A stretch of DNA of 6,010 bases from Ardenticatenales bacterium (GCA_013139935.1 WSZX01000410.1:1-6010); one strand, 5' to 3'; positions 1-5,183 are shown, counted from the first letter of the stretch. The notes: generated by a model not told the origin, from the letters alone. Numbers and translations are program-made.

Positions 1-794
1 GCCGCGCGCTCCAGGCCCAGGCCGGCGGCGACCTCGAACCCCTCATCCAGGTAGGCGGCCGTCACCCCGGCCGCCACGATTCCCAGCCCGCCGGCCTGTT
101 CCGACAATTGCAGGTCGTTCAGCCCCAACTCGTGGATGATCCGCCCCGCCCTCTCCAGCCGGTCGATCAGGTCGCGGTGTTGGGCCATGCAGATGGCCGC
201 GCCCGCCTTTGTGTAGCGGCCGATATCCTTTTCCAGCAGCGGCTCTTGCTCCGGCAGCGGCTCCAACTCTTCTATCTCGATCGCCGCGTGCGAGTTGGCC
301 AGCGCGGTCACCAGCCGGACAAAAACCGGGGTTCCAGTTCGCTGCGAGAGCTCAAAGGCGGCCTGCGACACCCGGTACGTCTCTTTTACCGAGGCCGGTT
401 CCAGCATTGGCATATCCGACATGAGGGCAAAGCCCCGCGAGTCCTGCTCGCACATGCCTGCGCTGACCCCCGGGTCATCCGCCACATAGACCACCAGGCT
501 CCCCTTGAATCCCGAATAGGCGATCGAGATCATCGAGTCGTAAGCCACGTTGAGGCCCGACATCTTCATGGTACACAGGGCGCGGCGGCCGGCCCAGGCA
601 GCCCCGGCCGCGATCTCCAGCGCCACCTTTTCGTTGACGCTCCACTCTACGTGGCGGCCGGGCAGTTGCATCTTGAGCAGGCTCGCCAACGCGCCGGTCG
701 ACGGCGTGCCGGGATAACCAGTCAACACAGTCGCCCCCGCCCGCAGCGCGCCCAGCGCCAGCGCCTCGTTTCCAGATACGATTCTCGTCGTCAA
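1..794 (-). CDS. iorA: Indolepyruvate:ferredoxin oxidoreductase alpha subunit, 5' part (264 codons, truncated by window edge)
   Basis: The family is a thiamine-diphosphate and Fe-S enzyme that oxidatively decarboxylates aryl-pyruvates to aryl-acetyl-CoA and passes electrons to ferredoxin, in the cytoplasm with a beta subunit (IorB). The visible part is the N-terminal pyruvate:ferredoxin-oxidoreductase-like domain. It opens with GNEALALGALRAG (8-20), then GYPGTPS (26-32), HVEWSVNEKVALE (48-60), TMK (75-77), GLNVAYD (80-86), VADDPG (104-109) and EQDSR (116-120), all typical of IorA. A second domain begins around residue 190. The C-terminal TPP-binding and ferredoxin-like domains would lie left of the window. 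The start is TTG at 794-792: an in-frame TAG lies at 809-807, no other start codon lies between them, and GGAGG at 801-805 is well spaced. It is transcribed after the hydantoinase gene across a 236-base spacer of palindromes. Another 2-oxoacid:ferredoxin oxidoreductase specificity is possible, because the substrate is inferred from family only. Confidence 0.9.
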   Translation of the reverse strand, partial: MTTRIVSGNEALALGALRAGATVLTGYPGTPSTGALASLLKMQLPGRHVEWSVNEKVALEIAAGAAWAGRRALCTMKMSGLNVAYDSMISIAYSGFKGSLVVYVADDPGVSAGMCEQDSRGFALMSDMPMLEPASVKETYRVSQAAFELSQRTGTPVFVRLVTALANSHAAIEIEELEPLPEQEPLLEKDIGRYTKAGAAICMAQHRDLIDRLERAGRIIHELGLNDLQLSEQAGGLGIVAAGVTAAYLDEGFEVAAGLGLERA

Positions 795-831
795 ACTAGA
801 CCTCCGCTAGATGGCAGATCGCCGATATCCA

Positions 832-850
832 ATTGCCGATTGCCGATTCC
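832..850. repeat. Short tandem heptamer repeat (ATTGCCG)
   Basis: Two exact ATTGCCG units (832-838, 839-845) are followed by a partial third (ATTCC). Just to the left, GATCGCCGATATCC resembles the same motif. It lies between the iorA ribosome-binding site and the palindrome array, and no function can be read from it. Confidence 0.5.
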
Positions 851-868
851 CACCACGCCCCCCCGGTA

Positions 869-1014
869 AGTCGGAATGGTATTCCGACTCTGCACCACCC
901 AAAAGCCGTAATGGTATTCCGACCCGACCAAAACGCTCCCCCAAGTCGGAACGGCATTCCGACCCCCCACCACCGCCGAACCACCCCTCCCGCAGGTCGG
1001 AATCGTAATCCCAC
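869..1014. repeat. Array of four palindromic REP-like repeats between the hydantoinase gene and iorA
   Basis: Four copies of a 19-base palindrome with 3-base centres lie at 870-888 (perfect arms, GTCGGAATGGTATTCCGAC), 905-923 (left arm decayed), 945-963 (one arm change) and 996-1014 (both arms decayed). All have the same polarity judged by the centre (GGT, GGT, GGC, CGT). The gaps between copies are 16, 21 and 32 bases, and their sequences differ. In the 945 copy the changed base still allows a U.G wobble in minus-strand RNA. The array fills the spacer between the hydantoinase stop and iorA, so the transcript would carry up to four stem-loops. A role in processing, stability or attenuation is inference. 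The gaps are strongly C-rich on the plus strand (G-rich in the transcript). Confidence 0.85.
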
Positions 1015-1030
1015 TCCCCAGTACATACGG

Positions 1031-2392
1031 CTAGCCCAGCGGCTCAGTTGGCGATTCTAGCGTCGGCAGGAAGCGAGCGCCACCCGGTTCCGCCACGACC
1101 TCCCCCTGCCACAACACCCGCCGGCCGCGCTGGAAAGAGAACTCGGGCCAGCCCAGCACCTCGCGCCCTTCATACAGCGTATACCCCACCCCGGAATGCT
1201 GGTTCTCGGCCCGGATGGTGAACCGGCGAGCCGGGTCGAACACCACCAGGTCCGCGTCCGAGCCCACCGCGATCGTACCCTTGCGCGGATAAAGGCCGAA
1301 AATGCGGGCCGGGTTCTCGCACAAGAGCTGCACCAACCGCACCACGCTGATCCGTCCCCGATTTACGCCACCATCATAGATCAGCGGTAGCAGCGTCTCG
1401 ATCTGGGGCGAGCCAAAGCCCTGATCCAGGAAATCGCCGTGCGGGTCCTTGGCCTTGGCCGCGTGGTCCGAAGCCACCACCTGAATGGCGCCATCGCGCA
1501 CCCCCTCCCAGAGCGCGGCGCGGTCTTTTGCCGTACGGATCGGCGGACCGATCTTGGCCAGCGCCCCTCGCTCCTCGATGATCTGCTCAGTCAGCGTCAG
1601 GTACTGGGGGCAGGTTTCGGCAAAGACGCGTCTCCCCTCGGCCCGAGCCTGGCGGACGAGCCGCGCGGCGCGAGCCGAGGAGACGTGAACGATATAGACC
1701 GGGCAGTCTACCACCTCGGCTAGCCGGGTGACGCGAAAGACCGCCTCCTCCTCCAGCGCGGCCGGGCGCGATCGGTTGAAGCGGCTGGCCGATGCATCCG
1801 GACCCTTGAGGTACTTGTCCTCCAGATAGTCGATCGCGCCCCCGTTCTCGCAGTGGACCATCGCCATCCCGCCCCGCTGGGCCAGAATGTCCATCCCCTT
1901 GATCAGTTGATAGTCATCCGTGTACCAACCCTGCTTGAGGTACGTCAGAAAGAACTTGAACGTGCGCACCCCCAGCTCCATCACCCGCGGTATCTCTGGC
2001 ACCTGGCGGGCGGCCTCGAACATGCCGCCGTGCAGGCCAAAGTCGAGCAGCGAGTGAGCCAGCCCGTCCTGGAGCATCTCTTCCACCTTTTGCAGCAGGC
2101 TCTCTCCCGTGCGGGCATAGGCAAAGTGCAGCAGTGTGGTGGTGCCACCATAAGCAGCGATCCGCGCGCACTCTTCCACGCTGTCCGCATAGACCGGGTG
2201 AACGTGCACATCGATGATGCCGGGAAAGAGGTACTTGCCGGTGATGTCCAGCACCTCCGCGGCCGCGTCCCGGCTCAGATCCCGCCCCACGGCCGCAATC
2301 TCTTCACCCCGCACCGCCACGTCCGCCCGCTGGAGGCCCCGGCCGGTGACCACCATGCCACCGGTGAAAAGCAGGTCGTACTTGTTCTTCAC
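1031..2392 (-). CDS. hydA: D-hydantoinase / dihydropyrimidinase family amidohydrolase (453 aa)
   Basis: This family of cytoplasmic binuclear-metal enzymes hydrolyses cyclic amides such as 5,6-dihydropyrimidines or hydantoins to N-carbamoyl amino acids. The complete ligand set is visible: HVH (H63, H65) after PGIID, the carbamylated lysine K146 in TFKFF, H180 in MVHCENG, H236 in YIVHVSS and D309 in VASDHAA. Tyr151 lies five residues after the lysine, where D-hydantoinases keep a substrate-binding tyrosine. CPQYL and ENPARIFGLYPRKGTI are further family signatures. Length matches the usual 450-480 residues. The start is GTG at 2392-2390 with GAGG eight bases upstream; the reading frame stays open to 2491, but those 33 codons lie in the promoter and leader. 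A promoter is visible at 2459-2487. iorA follows on the same strand, which may mean joint catabolism of amino-acid- or pyrimidine-derived compounds (inference). The exact substrate cannot be told from sequence; a related cyclic amidase such as allantoinase is less likely. Confidence 0.9.
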   Translation of the reverse strand: MKNKYDLLFTGGMVVTGRGLQRADVAVRGEEIAAVGRDLSRDAAAEVLDITGKYLFPGIIDVHVHPVYADSVEECARIAAYGGTTTLLHFAYARTGESLLQKVEEMLQDGLAHSLLDFGLHGGMFEAARQVPEIPRVMELGVRTFKFFLTYLKQGWYTDDYQLIKGMDILAQRGGMAMVHCENGGAIDYLEDKYLKGPDASASRFNRSRPAALEEEAVFRVTRLAEVVDCPVYIVHVSSARAARLVRQARAEGRRVFAETCPQYLTLTEQIIEERGALAKIGPPIRTAKDRAALWEGVRDGAIQVVASDHAAKAKDPHGDFLDQGFGSPQIETLLPLIYDGGVNRGRISVVRLVQLLCENPARIFGLYPRKGTIAVGSDADLVVFDPARRFTIRAENQHSGVGYTLYEGREVLGWPEFSFQRGRRVLWQGEVVAEPGGARFLPTLESPTEPLG

Positions 2393-2514
2393 TGTATCAT
2401 CCTCATCACATGGACCGTCGCCGGCAAAACCGCGTCGTCTCGTTCGTGCCGGGCGCCAATTATAGCCCCACACCCGCCGCCTGACCAGCAAGGCCAGCCC
2501 CGGTAGGTCGGAAT
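2295..2514 (-). repeat. 220-bp duplicated segment, copy 1 (native hydantoinase promoter and 5' end)
   Basis: This segment aligns without gaps to 4122-4341 at a constant offset of 1827. By hand count, 165 of the 200 bases from 2311 to 2510 are identical. It spans the promoter, leader, ribosome-binding site, GTG start and about the first 32 codons of the hydantoinase, and ends inside the palindrome at 2506-2526. The most conserved blocks are the -35 region, the GTATCATCCTC Shine-Dalgarno/start block and the codons for LLFTGGMVV. Because this copy joins an intact gene, it is taken as the source. Confidence 0.9.
2459..2487 (-). promoter_or_regulatory. Sigma-70-type promoter of the hydantoinase gene
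   Basis: On the minus strand there is a perfect -10 TATAAT (2464-2459) and a -35 candidate TGGTCA (2487-2482, 4 of 6 to TTGACA) with a 17-base spacer. Predicted transcription starts near 2452 and gives a leader of about 60 bases before GTG at 2392. The same -10, -35 and spacing are kept in the diverged duplicate at 4286-4314, while the spacer sequence itself has changed, which supports function. Confidence 0.65.
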
Positions 2515-2526
2515 GGAATTCCGACC
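2506..2526. repeat. Palindromic REP-like repeat upstream of the hydantoinase promoter
   Basis: GGTCGGAATGGAATTCCGACC is a perfect palindrome in its arms (9 bases each side of a 3-base centre GGA). It lies just upstream of the -35 element and marks the right edge of the duplicated segment. Confidence 0.85.
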
Positions 2527-2555
2527 AGGACGTCCCCCTGGCCGGCCGCCGCAGG

Positions 2556-2574
2556 ATCAGAATGCCATGCCGAC
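2556..2574. repeat. Decayed copy of the palindromic repeat
   Basis: ATCAGAATGCCATGCCGAC matches the 19-base repeat with several arm changes and a GCC centre. It lies 30 bases beyond the intact copy at 2506-2526. Confidence 0.55.
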
Positions 2575-2890
2575 TTGTGTGCGGCTCCGCACCGCTCCCA
2601 GCACCCGCCAGCCGCCCGCGTCGCGTACCTCCATGTGACGGCCCAGGGATCGAGCGATTGCTTCAGAACGGTGGCATGTAGGGTGACGCATCCTCCTGAA
2701 GAAGGCGGGCATGGCCGCGGCAGGTCCCACGAGGGCCAGGCTTCGGCGATCTCGGAAGGGCTCTGCTCGAGGGCCTCTGGCGCGACAGGGTTCCTCTGGC
2801 CTCTGGGGTGCTCGTCCGAGGACTTGAAGTCGTGGCGATGGGCAGGCGAGAGCTCGGGCGGGACAGATCAGCGACAGGACAGGCGTCGCG
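2575..2890. other. Spacer of about 316 bases without a supported gene
   Basis: No recognisable protein, RNA or terminator was found between the NmrA-like stop and the palindromes. The open frame on the plus strand here is low-complexity in sense and resembles no family. A 44-codon minus-strand frame (2557-2691) with AGGAGG abutting its ATG exists, but it ends inside a decayed palindrome and matches nothing I know. GCCTCTGG occurs twice around 2777-2805. Confidence 0.5.
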
Positions 2891-3826
2891 TCACGTCTTC
2901 ATCCATCTCTGTGCTTCCATTTCCAGTGTCGTCGGCGCGTACTTGAACGTATCTACCAGCCACTGGTGGTCTTGAGGGACCTGGGCCGCTACGTCTAGCG
3001 GGAAGTTGTTCATCAATTTGACCATGGGCAAGAGATGCGAAAGGAACGGATTGACGGGCCTGGTGACGATAGAGGCGATCTCCAGGGGAAGGAGCGGAAT
3101 CTTTCGGAATCTGATGCTCCGGCCGGTGGCGGCCGAGATCCTCAGAGCCGCCTCTCGAAATGAGAACGCCTCCGGCCCGGTCAGCCGGACGCGTTTGCGG
3201 TGCAGGTCATCTCTCAGAACCGCCTGAGCGGCGATCTCTCCCACGTCCATGCGGGAGACCGTGGGCAGCGCAGGCGGGCCTCCTCCCGGCACGATCATGG
3301 TGTCTCCCCGAATCATGGCGAAGAAGATCTGCATCGACGGAGCCGCGCCCAGTACGGTCCAGTTGAACTCTGACACCGCAAGGGCCGCCTCGACTTCCAG
3401 TTTGATCCGCGCGCTTTCGGGATCGAGATTCAACTCCCTGAGCAGATCCTCTCTGATGTCATATACGGAGATGAACACGATACGGGAAACACCCGCGTCG
3501 CGCGCATTCTCCAGGACCATGAGCACAGAATCGCACTCGATGAGTCTCAGTCTGCGAATTGATCTCGGGGTGAATGCGGACACACTGATAACGACGGCTC
3601 TGACTCCTCTCAGCGCCTCCACGACCGAATCCCTTGACGTGATGTCCCCTTCCACGATCCTGACTCCATCGCCCAAGACGTCGCGGGCGTTGGCTGCGTT
3701 GCGACTCAGTACCTGGACGCTCCTCCCCTTCTCCAGCAGGCTTCTGACGATATGTCTGCCATAGTGGCCTGTGCCCCCAAGAACGAGGATGGGTGCTTTT
3801 TCCTTTCCGGAACCTATGCAGTTCAT
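2891..3826 (-). CDS. NmrA-like / atypical short-chain dehydrogenase, NAD(P)-binding Rossmann protein (311 aa)
   Basis: This is a cytoplasmic Rossmann-fold protein of the NmrA/atypical SDR group; members act as NAD(P)(H) sensors, reductases or epimerases, and the substrate cannot be told here. It shows the N-terminal beta strand and glycine motif APILVLGGTGHYG (11-23; GxxGxxG), VEGDITSRDSV (58-68), RIVFISVYDI (115-124), a KLEVEAALAVSEFNWTVLGA segment with K142 (the usual position of the helix after the active-site region), RMDVGEIAA (192-200) and LTGPEAFSF (215-223) in the C-terminal substrate domain. No YxxxK is present, as in atypical SDRs. The start is ATG at 3826-3824, with GGGAGGG four bases upstream. 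This ATG overlaps the stop of the acetyltransferase remnant (ATGA), so the two were once translationally coupled. An ATG at 3868 is in frame but adds a 14-residue tail ahead of the Rossmann strand and has no better ribosome site. Likely transcribed from the duplicated promoter at 4286-4314. Confidence 0.88.
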   Translation of the reverse strand: MNCIGSGKEKAPILVLGGTGHYGRHIVRSLLEKGRSVQVLSRNAANARDVLGDGVRIVEGDITSRDSVVEALRGVRAVVISVSAFTPRSIRRLRLIECDSVLMVLENARDAGVSRIVFISVYDIREDLLRELNLDPESARIKLEVEAALAVSEFNWTVLGAAPSMQIFFAMIRGDTMIVPGGGPPALPTVSRMDVGEIAAQAVLRDDLHRKRVRLTGPEAFSFREAALRISAATGRSIRFRKIPLLPLEIASIVTRPVNPFLSHLLPMVKLMNNFPLDVAAQVPQDHQWLVDTFKYAPTTLEMEAQRWMKT

Positions 3827-4219
3827 TGTCCCTCCCGAGCCAGCGTCATCGCCATGTGCCTTGACCACGGGCTCTTTCCCGTGATCTGCGTAAAGCCCGC
3901 TTTTTCACAGACGCGGATTGCCGCCGAGTTCTTTTCATGGGGCGGACCCAAGAAAGATATCGCCTCCCGCCTGGGTGAAGGCAAGGCGAACCACTTCACC
4001 AATGGCCTGGGTGCCAAGTCTCTTCCTCCAGTACTCTGGCACGAGCTCGATGTCGCCTACCACGCAAACCAAGCCCCCCGGCACCCGCCAGTCGCCCAGC
4101 TTGCGGCCCTCTTTCAGAGGCGCAAGCTCTTTAACCCGCACCGCCACCTCCGACCGCTGGAGGTCCCGGCCGACGACCACCATGCCGCCGGTGAAAAGCA
4201 GGTCGTGCTCGTTCTTCAC
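3823..4219 (-). pseudogene. Chimeric pseudogene: hydantoinase N-terminus fused to a frameshifted GNAT acetyltransferase fragment
   Basis: The frame opens with GTG at 4219-4217. About 32 codons closely match the start of the hydantoinase (VKNEHDLLFTGGMVVVGRDL...), then the match ends near 4122. From there it encodes an acetyltransferase-like C-terminal half: VVGDIELVPEYWRKRLGTQAI (the acetyl-CoA-binding R/QxxGxG/A region, here RKRLGT), then VVRLAF and DIFLG. The frame stops at 3937-3935, but the family pattern resumes one frame over as PPHEKNSAAIRVCEKAGF and runs to a TGA at 3825-3823. The frame change lies about 3938-3955. The usual N-terminal half of a GNAT domain is missing. So the gene is broken three ways: 5' loss, fusion and frameshift. 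A 94-residue chimeric peptide could still be made. The TGA overlaps the ATG of the NmrA-like gene, showing they formed an operon. A sequencing error could explain the frameshift but not the fusion. Confidence 0.8.
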
Positions 4220-4341
4220 TGTATCATCCTCGTTGCATAGACCATTGCCAGCACCGACGCGCCCTCTCCTTCGTCTCGGCGGCCGATTATAGCGCTGCAT
4301 GCGCAGCCTGACCAGCAAGACCAGCCCCCGTAGGTCGGAGC
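4122..4341 (-). repeat. 220-bp duplicated segment, copy 2 (captured promoter and leader)
   Basis: This is the partner of 2295-2514, aligned with no gaps. The left junction is where the hydantoinase-like reading frame changes into the acetyltransferase fragment; the right junction is within the first half of a palindromic repeat (GTAGGTCGGA, 4330-4339), where the sequence switches to the IS110-like remnant. Divergence of roughly 18% suggests the duplication is old or came from a related genome. Mismatches are fewest in the promoter elements and in the Shine-Dalgarno/start block. Confidence 0.9.
4286..4314 (-). promoter_or_regulatory. Duplicated sigma-70-type promoter, now upstream of the GNAT remnant and NmrA-like gene
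   Basis: -10 TATAAT (4291-4286) and -35 TGGTCA (4314-4309) with a 17-base spacer are identical to the elements at 2459-2487, although the spacer differs at many positions. The downstream leader, GAGG site and GTG start are also kept. It would read through the chimera into the NmrA-like gene. Confidence 0.6.
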
Positions 4342-4370
4342 GACTGTGTGAAATGTCAAGCTTTTTTCGC

Positions 4371-4486
4371 TTATCCGGTCAACCTCCAAGGCTCCATGGG
4401 CATGAGCATTGTGTTGGTAATCGCCAGCAGCTTGCGCACATGGGCTGTCAACGCGACTTTTTTGCCAGCAAGCTTTGATAGAGGTG
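4371..4486 (-). mobile_element. IS110-family transposase remnant (C-terminal ~35-40 codons only)
   Basis: The minus strand encodes KLAGKKVALTAHVRKLLAIT followed by NTMLMPMEPW and a TAA at 4373-4371. This matches the standard C-terminus of IS110/IS116-type transposases (a KKVALTA..RKLL..LN.ML....PW pattern). Just upstream, in another frame, HLYQSLLA matches the preceding family motif FYQ.L, so a frame change lies in or near the run of six A (minus strand, 4458-4463). Everything 5' of it is replaced by palindromic repeats. The A-rich, TTGACA-containing stretch after the stop (about 4341-4370) may be the element's terminal non-coding end. The fragment is too short to move. Confidence 0.72.
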
Positions 4487-4488
4487 AT

Positions 4489-4532
4489 GGAAATCCGACC
4501 CGTGGCCAGGGGAAAGGATGGTGGTCGGATCC
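4489..4532. repeat. Eroded inverted pair of half-palindromes
   Basis: ATCCGACC (4493-4500) and GGTCGGAT (4523-4530) are exact inverted copies of the repeat's half-site, facing each other across a 22-base GC-rich loop starting CGTGGCCAGGGG. The flank CCGACCCGTG is shared with 4578-4586 and 4771-4780. It looks like an older version of the structure at 4562-4626. Confidence 0.6.
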
Positions 4533-4561
4533 ACAATCTGAGCAGCACAGCCGTGCAGGCA

Positions 4562-4626
4562 AGTCGGAATGGTGTTCCGACCCGTGCCCCCAGGGGCAAG
4601 ACGGTGGTCGGAATACCATTCCGACC
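4562..4626. repeat. BIME-like mosaic: two oppositely oriented palindromes around a GC stem
   Basis: Left palindrome GTCGGAATGGTGTTCCGAC (4563-4581) and right palindrome GTCGGAATACCATTCCGAC (4607-4625) have reverse-complementary centres (GGT-type against ACC), so they are in opposite orientation. Between them, TGCCCC (4585-4590) and GGGGCA (4593-4598) form a stem with a 2-base loop, flanked by CGT / ACG pairs. The whole 65 bases therefore read as one interrupted inverted repeat that can also fold as three separate hairpins. The arrangement is analogous to REP-based BIMEs of enterobacteria; relatedness to those is not implied. There is no T tract, so an intrinsic terminator is unlikely. Confidence 0.85.
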
Positions 4627-4819
4627 TACGATCTCGCATCGGAAACCGAGCCCCCCATCGTTCGGGCTTTCACAGCGTGCGGGACACGGCGACCACGACT
4701 CCGCCACGGTCTCAAGAACTCAATGGCAGTCGGTCCTCCGTGTCGTCGTCCATATCTTCCTTGGGGTATTCCGACCCGTGGCTCCGGGGGCGGGGTGCCG
4801 CTGAGATCCGACTGTCGAT
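4627..4819. other. Spacer with repeat fragments, no supported gene
   Basis: It contains a half-palindrome with its flank (GGTATTCCGACCCGTGGC, 4765-4782) and the readthrough remains of the toxin (IDSRISA, 4799-4819, minus strand). Open frames crossing this stretch on either strand are translations of the repeats (giving RNGIPT- or GRNTIPT-like peptides) and show no protein family. Confidence 0.6.
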
Positions 4820-4942
4820 TCAAATCGGAACCAAGTGTCTATGAGGCCCGATCGGGTCGGTGAGGCAAACCGCGGGACGGACCTTGGCGCTGGAAAGATC
4901 ATCGAATGGAAAGCGAACAAGGACAACCTTATACCTCGTCAC
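4820..4942 (-). pseudogene. Truncated PemK/MazF-family toxin (40 codons, premature stop)
   Basis: The frame starts with GTG at 4942-4940, overlapping the last codons of the antitoxin. The peptide MTRYKVVLVRFPFDDLSS is followed by AKVRPAVCLTDPIGPHRHLV, matching the first third of PemK/MazF-type endoribonuclease toxins (GDVVLVRFPFTDL..., K.RPAVVL). Intact relatives have about 110-120 residues. A TGA at 4822-4820 interrupts it, yet the next codons (IDSRISA) still resemble the family's F.xSRI segment, so the stop is a mutation inside the old gene. The gene then ends abruptly in repeat-derived sequence near 4798. The core RNase fold is lost and the product should be inactive. The usual GD after the N-terminal YK is also missing. 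Confidence 0.78.
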
Positions 4943-5183
4943 GGAATGGTTCCCCGTCAGCCAGCGAGTAGATATCCTCGGCCGGATCTCTCAGATAGGC
5001 GAAAGCTGGGTTGAGAGCGGCCGCCCGTAGCCACTTTTTCTCATGCCACTCGTCATCAAGGGGATACAGCACGATTGCACGCACACGTACTGGACCCGAA
5101 ATGGGAAGTGCGCCATCGAGTTGAAGCTGGCTATGCTCATCCACCGTTCCTGTCGTTTCTATGGCGGTCAGTGTGGCTTCCAT
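4929..5183 (-). CDS. Type II antitoxin-like protein (84 aa), partner of the broken PemK/MazF toxin
   Basis: This small acidic protein should neutralise a cognate MazF/PemK-type RNase by direct binding and may repress its own promoter. An N-terminal beta-rich part (MEATLTAIETTGTVDE... to VRVRAIVLYP, 1-41) is followed by a linker and a C-terminal tail WLRAAALNPAFAYLRDPAED (51-70) ending YSLADGEPF (72-80). The NPAF...L.DP.EDIY...DG.PF pattern is common in small proteins encoded just ahead of PemK/MazF or PIN toxins. Start ATG at 5183-5181 has AGAGG about nine bases upstream. The last codons overlap the toxin start by 14 bases. The frame is intact although the toxin is broken, which makes it an orphan, possibly protecting against related toxins elsewhere (inference). 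Family naming is by recognition of the pattern only. Confidence 0.75.
   Translation of the reverse strand: MEATLTAIETTGTVDEHSQLQLDGALPISGPVRVRAIVLYPLDDEWHEKKWLRAAALNPAFAYLRDPAEDIYSLADGEPFRDEV

Noticed and set aside
108..869. Long plus-strand open frame of 253 codons
   Set aside because: It is antisense to a clear iorA coding frame and its translation (Arg/His/Gln-rich) resembles no family; high GC keeps the opposite frame open.
869..1014. CRISPR-like array (repeats with unlike spacers)
   Set aside because: Repeats are 19-base palindromes of uneven quality, spacers are 16, 21 and 32 bases, there are no cas genes, and lone copies occur elsewhere in the window.
1853..2506. Plus-strand frame of 217 codons
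   Set aside because: Antisense shadow of the hydantoinase gene; its C-terminal part reappears at 3752-4240 only because that DNA segment is duplicated.
2557..2691. 44-codon minus-strand frame with an AGGAGG next to its ATG
   Set aside because: The Shine-Dalgarno directly abuts the ATG, the end lies in repeat sequence, and no relative is recognised; it may be the tail of a lost gene but cannot be supported.
2575..2946. Plus-strand open frame of 123 codons
   Set aside because: No family resemblance, it overlaps the 3' end of the NmrA-like gene, and it begins in a decayed palindrome.
3752..4240. Plus-strand frame of 162 codons
   Set aside because: Antisense to the NmrA-like start and the GNAT chimera, where the minus-strand frames show real family motifs.
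4583..4600. Intrinsic terminator from the TGCCCC/GGGGCA hairpin
   Set aside because: No T tract follows on either strand; the next bases are more repeat sequence.
4216..4707. Minus-strand open frame of 163 codons and the plus-strand frame at 4348-4863
   Set aside because: Both run across palindromes, the IS110 scar and the captured promoter in mixed frames; peptides such as GRNGIPT come from the repeat itself.
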